Shown one piece after another: positions 1-4,434 of a stretch of 7,506 nucleotides of DNA. This DNA comes from DATFXF01 sp035258565 (GTDB lineage: Bacteria > Acidobacteriota > Terriglobia > Acidiferrales > UBA7541). A program made the position numbers and the translations under genes. The stretch spans positions 1 to 7,506 of the forward strand of contig DATFXF010000048.1 of NCBI GenBank assembly GCA_035258565.1, written 5' to 3'. The notes beneath the pieces were generated by a model. That model was not told where the DNA came from and ran no database searches. It saw only the letters and a program-made list of their open reading frames with translations. Positions within the stretch are counted from its first letter, which is position 1, and every line of letters begins with the position of its first letter.

Positions 1-240
1 GACATTCTGGCCAACGCCGGGGGCGTCACCGTCAGCTACTTCGAGTGGGTGCAGGACCGCCAGGGTTTTTTCTGGCGCGAGAGCGAGGTCAACGAGCGCT
101 TGCGGGACGTCATGGAGCACAGCTTCGACGAGGTGGTGCGCTACGCCGAAACCCACGGCGTCAACAATCGCATCGCGGCCTACATGTTGGCGATTGATCG
201 CGTGGCCTTTGCACTGAAGCTCCGCGGCATCTACGCCTAG
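1..240 (+). CDS. Glutamate dehydrogenase, C-terminal fragment (gene runs off the left edge)
   Basis: The reading frame is open from base 1 and ends at TAG 238-240, giving the last 79 residues of a Glu/Leu/Phe/Val dehydrogenase. The stretch ILANAGGVTVSYFEW followed by V-Q-D-R-Q-G-F-F-W and E-V-N-E-R-L is the characteristic C-terminal part of the Rossmann NAD(P) domain and the helix that packs back on the catalytic domain in hexameric glutamate dehydrogenases. The enzyme interconverts glutamate with 2-oxoglutarate and ammonia in the cytosol. An internal GTG at 49 is not a start, because the family match continues upstream of it. The protein ends with ordinary family sequence and has no added C-terminal helix, so nothing marks it as microcompartment cargo. 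The aldolase gene begins 21 nt after the stop, so co-transcription is possible. Cofactor preference (NAD or NADP) cannot be judged from this part. Confidence 0.93.
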   Translation, partial: DILANAGGVTVSYFEWVQDRQGFFWRESEVNERLRDVMEHSFDEVVRYAETHGVNNRIAAYMLAIDRVAFALKLRGIYA

Positions 241-248
241 GAGGACCG

Positions 249-254
249 AGGGAG
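249..254 (+). promoter_or_regulatory. Shine-Dalgarno of the aldolase gene
   Basis: AGGGAG lies 7 nt before the ATG at 262 and supports that start over the in-frame ATG at 295, which has no purine-rich site before it. The site sits in the 21-nt gap after the glutamate dehydrogenase stop. Confidence 0.6.
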
Positions 255-261
255 ACGCTGG

Positions 262-1098
262 ATGGGAGCCGTGCCTCGCGCCCAACCCTCGCGCATGCTT
301 GCTGACTCCATCTCGCCTGGTCACCGAAAAGCGGAGGAAGAACATCGTCGCGACGTCTGCACGGTCGGCCGCTGGATCCACCAGCGCGGCTTTGTGGCCT
401 CTACCGACGGCAATATTTCCATTCGCCTCGATCCGCGCCGCATCCTCACCTCGCCTACCGCCATCAGCAAAGGGATGATGGAGCCGGACGACCTGGTCAT
501 CACTGACCTCGAGGGTCACAAGCTGAGCGGGCGGCGCAATCCCTCCTCCGAGCTGGGCATGCACCTGCTGGTGTACCGTCGCCGGCCTGACGTGAACGCC
601 GTTTGCCACGCGCATCCTCCCGTCGCCACAGGCTACGCCGCGGCCGGACTCCCCCTGAATAAGGCACTGGTCAGCGAAATGGTGCTTTCGCTGGGGTGCA
701 TTCCCGTGGCGCGCTACGGTACGCCGGGCACGCCTGAACTGAGCGACGCACTCGAGCCGCTGGTCGAACACTACGACGCCATCCTGATGGCCAATCACGG
801 TGTCGTCACATCCGGCCCCGACCTGCTCACCGCCTTCTTTCGCCTGGAGACGACCGAGCACTTTGCCCGCGTGGCCCTGGTCTCCGAACTGCTCGGCAAA
901 CAGGTCTTGCTTTCCAGGGAAGATGTGGAAAAATTGCTTCGGGCGCGCGCCCGCTACGGAACGACGACCGCGGCGCCGGTGGGCCCGGAGTGCCCGGTCA
1001 CAACCGAGGGAGCAGCGAGCGACCGCGTCGCGGTCACCCGGGAAGAACTCGAAGCGCTGATTGAGGAAGCGATTCGCCGCGATCGCCAGCGGCGCTAG
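262..1098 (+). CDS. Class II aldolase/adducin family protein, probable microcompartment cargo aldolase (fuculose/rhamnulose-phosphate type)
   Basis: This 278-residue protein has the class II aldolase fold of L-fuculose-phosphate aldolase. Visible landmarks are T-D-G-N-I-S (48-53, phosphate-binding loop), S-S-E (95-97, with E97 the likely catalytic acid), H-A-H (116-118) and N-H-G (178-180). H116, H118 and H179 fit the three zinc ligands. The expected reaction is retro-aldol cleavage of a deoxyketose phosphate to dihydroxyacetone phosphate and lactaldehyde; the exact substrate is not readable. Ordinary members are about 210-230 residues; this one adds about 20 N-terminal residues and, after about residue 233, a low-complexity linker (T/A/P/G rich) plus a charged amphipathic helix (about 255-275, with V258, L263, L266, I267, A270, I271 on one face). 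That architecture is typical of a C-terminal encapsulation peptide directing an enzyme into a microcompartment. Shell genes follow downstream on the same strand after 142 nt. An araD-type epimerase or another class II family member is a less likely alternative. Confidence 0.9.
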   Translation: MGAVPRAQPSRMLADSISPGHRKAEEEHRRDVCTVGRWIHQRGFVASTDGNISIRLDPRRILTSPTAISKGMMEPDDLVITDLEGHKLSGRRNPSSELGMHLLVYRRRPDVNAVCHAHPPVATGYAAAGLPLNKALVSEMVLSLGCIPVARYGTPGTPELSDALEPLVEHYDAILMANHGVVTSGPDLLTAFFRLETTEHFARVALVSELLGKQVLLSREDVEKLLRARARYGTTTAAPVGPECPVTTEGAASDRVAVTREELEALIEEAIRRDRQRR

Positions 1099-1110
1099 GG
1101 GCCAATGGTG

Positions 1111-1200
1111 GTCATTCTGAGCGGAGCGCAGAGTCTCGCTCGGACATGTTGGGCTTCGTTGCGCAGGGAAGTGGAAGCGAAAGATACCTCGAAGGGTTCG
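1111..1200. repeat. Intergenic dispersed-repeat-like element between the aldolase and BMC-H genes
   Basis: The 142-nt gap 1099-1240 holds GTCATTCTGAGCGGAGCGCA followed by GAGTCTC (1111-1137) and a more degenerate second unit G-T-G-G-A-A-G-C-G-A-A-A-G-A-T-A-C-C-T-C around 1171-1190. The pattern GTCATyCTGAGCG(n)AGCG(n)AG(n)TCTC resembles a short intergenic element I recall as abundant in Acidobacteria and some other phyla. A related copy in the opposite orientation lies at 4998-5052 in this window. It encodes nothing obvious. GAGCG (1119-1123) can pair with CGCTC (1137-1141), giving a short hairpin in the transcript. Family membership is from memory, not from a search. Confidence 0.5.
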
Positions 1201-1228
1201 TTTTTCGCGCCGGCCTGGTACCGGCCGT

Positions 1229-1233
1229 GGAGG
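1229..1233 (+). promoter_or_regulatory. Strong Shine-Dalgarno of the BMC-H gene
   Basis: GGAGG is placed 7 nt before the ATG at 1241. The other ATG nearby (1234) is out of frame, so this site fixes the start. It is preceded by an inverted repeat GCCGG-N7-CCGGC (1209-1225). This is the strongest ribosome site among the four shell genes. Confidence 0.7.
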
Positions 1234-1240
1234 ATGGAGC

Positions 1241-1540
1241 ATGGGTGAAGCACTCGGAATGATCGAGACGCGCGGCTTGGTGGCGATGATCGAGGCTTCG
1301 GACGCCATGGTCAAAGCCGCCAAGGTGACACTCGTGGGCTGGGAGAAAATCGGGTCCGGCTACGTGACCGCGTTGGTGCGCGGCGACGTGGCGGCCGTAA
1401 AAGCGGCCACGGACGCCGGCGCAGCGGCGGCCCGGCGCGTGGGCGAGCTGATCGCGGTGCACGTCATTCCGCGGCCACACGGGTCGCTCGAAGACGTGCT
1501 GCCCATCGGCAAGGCGGCCATGGCCACGGCGGCGAAGTAG
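1241..1540 (+). CDS. BMC-H bacterial microcompartment hexameric shell protein (EutM/PduA-like)
   Basis: This 99-residue single BMC domain protein matches the EutM/PduA/CcmK family along its full length. Diagnostic segments are A-L-G-M-I-E-T-R-G (4-12), the helix with E-A-S-D-A-M-V-K-A-A (18-27), R-G-D-V with A-A-V-K-A-A-T-D-A-G (47-60) and V-H-V-I-P-R-P-H (73-80). Six copies form a flat hexagonal tile that makes up the facets of the shell. The pore loop reads K36-I37-G38-S39-G40, as in PduA, so the central pore should be small and polar and able to pass metabolites such as sugar phosphates or small alcohols. K25 and R78 correspond to conserved inter-hexamer edge residues. It lacks any large extension, circular permutation or second BMC domain. 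It is the only hexamer gene in the window and precedes three pentamer genes, which is the usual layout of a shell operon. Confidence 0.97.
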   Translation: MGEALGMIETRGLVAMIEASDAMVKAAKVTLVGWEKIGSGYVTALVRGDVAAVKAATDAGAAAARRVGELIAVHVIPRPHGSLEDVLPIGKAAMATAAK

Positions 1541-1588
1541 CCCCAGCGGCAAAACCGGACGGCGGAGCCGGTGCTCCCCTCCTGGGGC
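1540..1588 (+). other. Nested inverted repeat between BMC-H and the BMC-P genes (possible attenuator or processing hairpin)
   Basis: GCCCCAG (1540-1546, starting on the last base of the BMC-H stop codon) is perfectly complementary to CTGGGGC (1582-1588). Inside it ACCGG (1554-1558) pairs with CCGGT (1568-1572). The structure is GC-rich and is followed, after 8 nt, by a four-T run (1597-1600), too far and too short for a canonical terminator. It could partly terminate transcription or protect the 3' end of the BMC-H message, lowering downstream pentamer expression. That role is inference. Confidence 0.4.
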
Positions 1589-1611
1589 GGCCCGAGTTTT
1601 CGTTGATGATT

Positions 1612-1629
1612 CCAAATTTTGTGATTTGG
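1612..1629. promoter_or_regulatory. AT-rich perfect inverted repeat upstream of the first BMC-P gene
   Basis: CCAAAT-N6-ATTTGG is an 18-bp perfect dyad in the most AT-rich stretch of this part of the window, 35 bp before the BMC-P start. It could be a regulator site or a small RNA hairpin. I see no convincing -35/-10 pair around it, so the assignment is only structural. Confidence 0.3.
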
Positions 1630-1664
1630 CTCTTCCCCTTAACGCTTCGTTCTGACTCGCAACG

Positions 1665-1970
1665 GTGATTCTGGCGCGCATCGTCGGCACAGTGGTTTCC
1701 ACGCGGAAAGATCCGCGCCTCGAAGGGAAAAAGCTCCTCGTGGTGAAGCCGGTCTCGCCCGAGGGCGCAGACGAGGCCGGTTACCTGGTGGCCGTGGACA
1801 CGGTGGACGCAGGATTTCGCGAAACCGTCTTGGTGGTTTCTGGCAGCTCCGCACGCATGGCGTCCGAATGCAAGGACCGGCCGGTCGATGCCGCCATCGT
1901 GGGCATCGTGGATGCGGTCAAGCTCGATGAGCAGCACGAAGCCGAGCTCACTGCCGCTCGGAAGAGATAA
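1665..1970 (+). CDS. BMC-P pentameric microcompartment vertex protein 1 (EutN/CcmL family)
   Basis: This 101-residue protein has the EutN/CcmL fold: an opening A-R-I-V-G-T-V-V-S-T (4-13), L-E-G-K-K-L-L-V-V (19-27), V-A-V-D-T-V-D-A-G (42-50), S-G-S-S-A-R (59-64) and V-D-A-A-I-V-G-I-V-D (74-83). Five subunits form a pentamer that caps the vertices of the icosahedral shell. The GTG at 1665 is the only possible start because an in-frame TGA lies at 1653-1655, and the family begins right there. There is no Shine-Dalgarno before it, so translation is probably weak, which suits a protein needed in small amounts. It has the longest C-terminal tail of the three paralogues, a charged run after residue 87 ending A-A-R-K-R. 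The R-x-x-x-V-L-x-x-x-G-S-S-A-R segment is the canonical form of the family, unlike the next two copies. Confidence 0.95.
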   Translation: MILARIVGTVVSTRKDPRLEGKKLLVVKPVSPEGADEAGYLVAVDTVDAGFRETVLVVSGSSARMASECKDRPVDAAIVGIVDAVKLDEQHEAELTAARKR

Positions 1971-1996
1971 AGGCATCGCTTCTCTAGAGTTCTCCG

Positions 1997-2284
1997 ATGC
2001 AACTTGGCCGGGTCATCGGCAACGTCGTCTGTACCATGAAAAACGCCTCGCTTGTGGGCAGGAAGTTGCTGCTTGTTCAGCCGATCGACCGCCACGGGCG
2101 CGACAAAGGTCGCGCGGTTGTAGCGGTGGATTCGGTGGGTGCCGGCGCCGGCGAAACCATCTACTGGTGCCGCGGCCGCGAGGCCAGCTTTCCTTTCCTG
2201 CCCGGCGAGACGCCCACCGAAGCCACGATCGTCGGCATCGTGGACACCGTCAACATTCCGGAGGCTCGAGGCGAGAAGCCATAG
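1997..2284 (+). CDS. BMC-P pentameric microcompartment vertex protein 2 (EutN/CcmL family)
   Basis: This 95-residue EutN/CcmL protein is encoded 26 nt after paralogue 1. It shares the opening G-R-V-I-G-N-V-V-C-T (4-13), L-V-G-R-K-L-L-L-V-Q-P (19-29), V-V-A-V-D-S-V-G-A-G (41-50) and A-T-I-V-G-I-V-D (76-83). Its signature is W57-C58-R59-G60-R61-E62-A63-S64-F65-P66-F67, which replaces the G-S-S-A-R loop of paralogue 1. I recall a similar R-G-x-E-A-S-F-P-F stretch in one of the pentamer types of planctomycete-type loci. The ATG at 1997 has only a weak upstream purine patch (AGAG, 1986-1989). A 15-residue stretch after the signature, ending E-A-T, varies most and probably lies on the pentamer surface. 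Full length, no frameshift. Confidence 0.95.
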   Translation: MQLGRVIGNVVCTMKNASLVGRKLLLVQPIDRHGRDKGRAVVAVDSVGAGAGETIYWCRGREASFPFLPGETPTEATIVGIVDTVNIPEARGEKP

Positions 2285-2302
2285 ACACCGAACAGAGGCT
2301 CG

Positions 2303-2584
2303 ATGCTCATCGGCAGAGTCATCGGAGATGTGGTGGCCACCCAGAAGGCGCCCTCGCACGAGGGTAAGAAGATTCTTGTCGTCCAGCCTCTTCATCTCGA
2401 CGGCTCGGATCGCGGCGAGCCCATCCTCGCGCTCGACGCAGTGGACGCCGGTATTGGTGACCGCGTTCTCATCGTCACCGAGGGCTTTTGCGCGATGACG
2501 GCGGTCGAGCGGCCCAATGCCCCCATTGACATGGCAGTGATCGGCGTGATCGACTCGGTCGATCTCGCTCGAGACGTGAAGTAG
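2303..2584 (+). CDS. BMC-P pentameric microcompartment vertex protein 3 (EutN/CcmL family)
   Basis: This 93-residue EutN/CcmL protein is encoded 18 nt after paralogue 2. It keeps G-R-V-I-G-D-V-V-A-T (4-13), H-E-G-K-K-I-L-V-V-Q-P (19-29), L-A-L-D-A-V-D-A-G (42-50) and I-D-M-A-V-I-G-V-I-D (75-84). The central loop is different again: V58-T59-E60-G61-F62-C63-A64-M65, with neither the G-S-S-A-R nor the R-G-x-E-A-S form. AGAGG (2294-2298) lies 4 nt before the ATG, a little tight but usable. It is the last shell gene; the locus ends here and ruvA follows behind its own promoter. The three vertex paralogues may form separate homopentamers at different vertices or times, or mixed pentamers; the sequence does not decide. 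Confidence 0.95.
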   Translation: MLIGRVIGDVVATQKAPSHEGKKILVVQPLHLDGSDRGEPILALDAVDAGIGDRVLIVTEGFCAMTAVERPNAPIDMAVIGVIDSVDLARDVK

Positions 2585-2611
2585 CAAGACGGCTTTGGCA
2601 ATCAAGACCGA

Positions 2612-2651
2612 TCCGCGGCCCGAAAGGCGACCCTGATTGGGTCCCCGCGGA
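2612..2651 (+). terminator. Nested hairpin after the shell operon, weak candidate terminator
   Basis: TCCGCGG (2612-2618) pairs with CCGCGGA (2645-2651), and inside it GACCC (2629-2633) pairs with GGGTC (2639-2643) around a 5-nt loop. The position, 28 nt after the last BMC-P stop and just before the ruvA promoter, fits the end of the microcompartment transcript. Only three T residues follow, so intrinsic termination would be weak. Confidence 0.35.
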
Positions 2652-2656
2652 GTTTG

Positions 2657-2682
2657 GCGTCACGTTGACACCCCCGTGACGC
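2657..2682. promoter_or_regulatory. Perfect inverted repeat over the ruvA -35 element, candidate operator
   Basis: GCGTCACG-N10-CGTGACGC has perfect 8-bp arms whose centres are 18 bp apart, and the spacer contains the TTGACA of the ruvA promoter. A dimeric regulator bound here would compete with RNA polymerase. No E. coli-type LexA box (CTGT-N8-ACAG) and no GAAC-N4-GTTC box is present in 2585-2701, so if ruvAB is under damage control here, this would be the site to test. The regulator is unknown. Confidence 0.45.
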
Positions 2683-2693
2683 TCATCAATAAT
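2665..2693 (+). promoter_or_regulatory. Sigma70-type promoter for ruvAB
   Basis: TTGACA (2665-2670, consensus -35) is separated by exactly 17 bp from AATAAT (2688-2693, one mismatch to TATAAT). The predicted start point, 6-8 nt past the -10, is 2700-2702, which coincides with the ruvA ATG at 2702. No purine-rich Shine-Dalgarno lies between the -10 and the ATG apart from GGG at 2699-2701. Confidence 0.65.
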
Positions 2694-2701
2694 CGCTCGG
2701 G

Positions 2702-3322
2702 ATGATTGGACATCTTCGCGGCCGGCTGGCTGAAAAGCGCCCCAACCAGATCCTCGTGGATATCGGCGGAGTGGGTTACCAGGTAAGCATCCCACTGTCC
2801 ACGTTTTACTCCCTAGGTGACCTGCACGACGAGGTCACGCTGTTGGTGCACACGCACCTGCGCGAAGACTCCCTTACGCTCTACGGCTTCCTGACCGCCC
2901 GCGAAAAACACCTCTTTGAGCTGCTGATTTCGGCCTCGGGCGTCGGGCCGGGTCTGGCGCTGAAGATCCTCTCCGGGATGAGCGTGGAGGAATTGGTGCC
3001 GGCCATTCGCCGTGGCGACCTGGCGCAACTCATGCGCATTCCGGGGGTGGGGAAGAAGACCGCCGAGCGCATCGTCGTCGAGTTGCGCGACAAGCTGGCA
3101 GCGATGGAGGTGCCCGAAGCAGAGAAACCTACTTCACGCTCGGGACTCGAGGCCGATGTGGTCTCCGCCCTGCTCAACCTCGGCTACGAGCGCCGCGCCG
3201 CCGAGAAAGCGGTCGAAGAAGTCCAGCGCGACGGTGCGGGAACCAGCTTCGAAGTGCTGTTGCGCGCTACCCTGCAGCAACTGAGCCGCCCGGGCGGGCG
3301 CGCTTTTCGCGCCGGCGGCTAG
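2702..3322 (+). CDS. ruvA: Holliday junction branch migration complex subunit RuvA
   Basis: This 206-residue protein is full length for RuvA (about 200). The start M-I-G-H-L-R-G is nearly invariant in the family and fixes the ATG. Domain I (OB fold, about 1-62) contains G-G-V-G-Y (22-26) and the acidic pin residues E55 and D56, which keep the junction arms apart. Domain II has two helix-hairpin-helix motifs, S-G-V-G-P-G-L-A (79-86) and P-G-V-G-K-K-T-A (114-121), that grip the DNA backbone. After a linker (about 136-147), domain III (about 148-195, D-V-V-S-A-L-L-N-L-G-Y) binds RuvB. Tetramers hold the four-way junction in a square-planar form while RuvB pumps DNA during recombinational repair. 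It forms an operon with ruvB 3 nt downstream; no ruvC is in the window. The C-terminal R-P-G-G-R-A-F-R-A-G-G tail is variable in the family. Confidence 0.99.
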   Translation: MIGHLRGRLAEKRPNQILVDIGGVGYQVSIPLSTFYSLGDLHDEVTLLVHTHLREDSLTLYGFLTAREKHLFELLISASGVGPGLALKILSGMSVEELVPAIRRGDLAQLMRIPGVGKKTAERIVVELRDKLAAMEVPEAEKPTSRSGLEADVVSALLNLGYERRAAEKAVEEVQRDGAGTSFEVLLRATLQQLSRPGGRAFRAGG

Positions 3323-3325
3323 CTT

Positions 3326-4351
3326 ATGGCCAAGCCTCTCCAGCGCATCGTTTCGGGCCAGGCATTCGAGGAAGACGCGCGCATCGAGGCCAGCGTCCGG
3401 CCCAAACGTCTCGCCGACTTCGTCGGCCAGACGCGCGTGAAGGAGAACATTTCCATTGCCATCGAAGCGGCGCGCAGCCGCGGCGAGGCGCTTGACCATG
3501 TCCTGTTCTACGGCCCGCCGGGGCTGGGCAAGACCACGCTCGCGCAAATTCTCTCCAATGAGCTCGGCGTCGCCATCAAGATGAGTGCCGGACCCATGCT
3601 CGAGCGCAAGGGAGACCTGACCGCCATCCTCACCTCGCTCGAGCCGCGCGAGGTCTTCTTCCTCGATGAGATTCACCGCTTGCTGCCCGCGGTCGAAGAG
3701 ATCCTTTATCCGGCGATGGAGGACTATCGAATAGATTTGGTGATCGGCCAGGGCCCCGCCGCACGGATTCATCCCTTCCGGCTGAGTAAGTTCACGCTTG
3801 TCGGCGCGACGACGCGCGCCGGGTTGATTACCGCGCCGCTGCGCTCGCGCTTCGGCATCGTGCACCGTCTCGATTTCTACAAGGACGAGGATCTGGTCGA
3901 AATTGTACGTCGGTCGGCAAGGATTCTTGGACTCAGTGTGGATGAAGCGGGTGCCCAGGAGATCGCGCGGCGCAGCCGTGGCACGCCGCGCGTCGCCAAT
4001 CGCCTCCTGCGCCGCGTGCGCGATTTTGCCGAGGTGCGCGCCGCCGGCCGGGTTACGCTTGAGGTTGCCCGCGAAGCGCTCGAGATGCTCGGCGTGGACG
4101 CGCACGGCCTGGACGAAGTGGACCGCAACCTGATGCTCACCATGATTCACAAGTTCGGCGGCGGGCCGGTGGGACTCAACACGATTGCGGCGTCACTGAG
4201 CGAGGAAGAAGATGCCATCGAGGAGATCTACGAGCCCTACCTGATGCAACTGGGCCTGCTCGACCGCACCCCCCGCGGCCGCGTAGCGACAGCGCTCGCC
4301 TACCGGCACTTCGGCGTGGAAGTGCCCCGCCGCCAGCAGCAGCTTTTTTGA
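3326..4351 (+). CDS. ruvB: Holliday junction branch migration ATPase RuvB
   Basis: This 341-residue AAA+ motor has the normal family length. Landmarks: R-P-K-R-L-A-D-F-V-G-Q (26-35), Walker A G-P-P-G-L-G-K-T-T (63-71), Walker B F-L-D-E-I-H-R (112-118), sensor 1 G-A-T-T-R-A-G (160-166), the arginine-finger segment L-R-S-R-F-G (172-177), sensor 2 R-G-T-P-R-V-A-N-R (218-226) and the C-terminal winged helix with I-Y-E-P-Y-L-M-Q-L-G (301-310). Hexamers encircle DNA on both sides of the RuvA-bound junction and drive branch migration with ATP. The start is 3 nt after the ruvA stop, so translation is probably coupled; the only purine patch (GGCGG) is inside the ruvA end. All catalytic residues are intact. 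It ends in R-R-Q-Q-Q-L-F, like many orthologues. Confidence 0.99.
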   Translation: MAKPLQRIVSGQAFEEDARIEASVRPKRLADFVGQTRVKENISIAIEAARSRGEALDHVLFYGPPGLGKTTLAQILSNELGVAIKMSAGPMLERKGDLTAILTSLEPREVFFLDEIHRLLPAVEEILYPAMEDYRIDLVIGQGPAARIHPFRLSKFTLVGATTRAGLITAPLRSRFGIVHRLDFYKDEDLVEIVRRSARILGLSVDEAGAQEIARRSRGTPRVANRLLRRVRDFAEVRAAGRVTLEVAREALEMLGVDAHGLDEVDRNLMLTMIHKFGGGPVGLNTIAASLSEEEDAIEEIYEPYLMQLGLLDRTPRGRVATALAYRHFGVEVPRRQQQLF

Positions 4352-4365
4352 ACCATGGCCGAAGC

Positions 4366-4386
4366 CTGCCCAGAAGTTTCTGGCAG
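4366..4386. other. Hairpin after ruvB
   Basis: CTGCC-C-AGAA and TTCTGGCAG form a 9-bp stem with one bulged C and a 2-nt tip (GT), which would open to a slightly larger loop. No T-run follows, so it is not a canonical terminator. It may act as the 3' end of the ruvAB message or be a remnant of an intergenic element. Confidence 0.3.
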
Positions 4387-4397
4387 TTGAATCCGTG

Positions 4398-4425
4398 TTG
4401 ATCCGCGTTTCTCGGTGATTAGAAT
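4398..4425 (+). promoter_or_regulatory. Candidate promoter for folK
   Basis: TTGATC (4398-4403) and TAGAAT (4420-4425) are 16 bp apart. Each hexamer differs from consensus at one or two positions. The predicted start point (about 4431-4433) lies only 2-4 nt before the folK ATG at 4435, and no Shine-Dalgarno is present, which again suggests a near-leaderless message. The region also contains a degenerate 10-bp tandem pattern (4391-4420). Confidence 0.4.
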
Positions 4426-4434
4426 TCTCTCTCC

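Noticed and set aside
1112..1702. - strand ORF (196 codons) over BMC-H and the repeat element
   Set aside because: It is opposite a certain BMC-H gene, and its translation reads through the intergenic repeat.
1781..2605. Long - strand ORF (274 codons) antisense to the three BMC-P genes
   Set aside because: It overlaps three clearly recognised shell genes; its translation is H/R/A-rich with no family features. It is a shadow of high-GC coding sequence.
2585..2701. Classical LexA box before ruvA
   Set aside because: Neither CTGT-N8-ACAG nor GAAC-N4-GTTC is found in the gap; only the GCGTCACG dyad is present.
3134..4150. Long - strand ORF (338 codons) antisense to ruvA/ruvB
   Set aside because: It lies wholly opposite two highly conserved genes, and its translation shows no domain or plausible start context.
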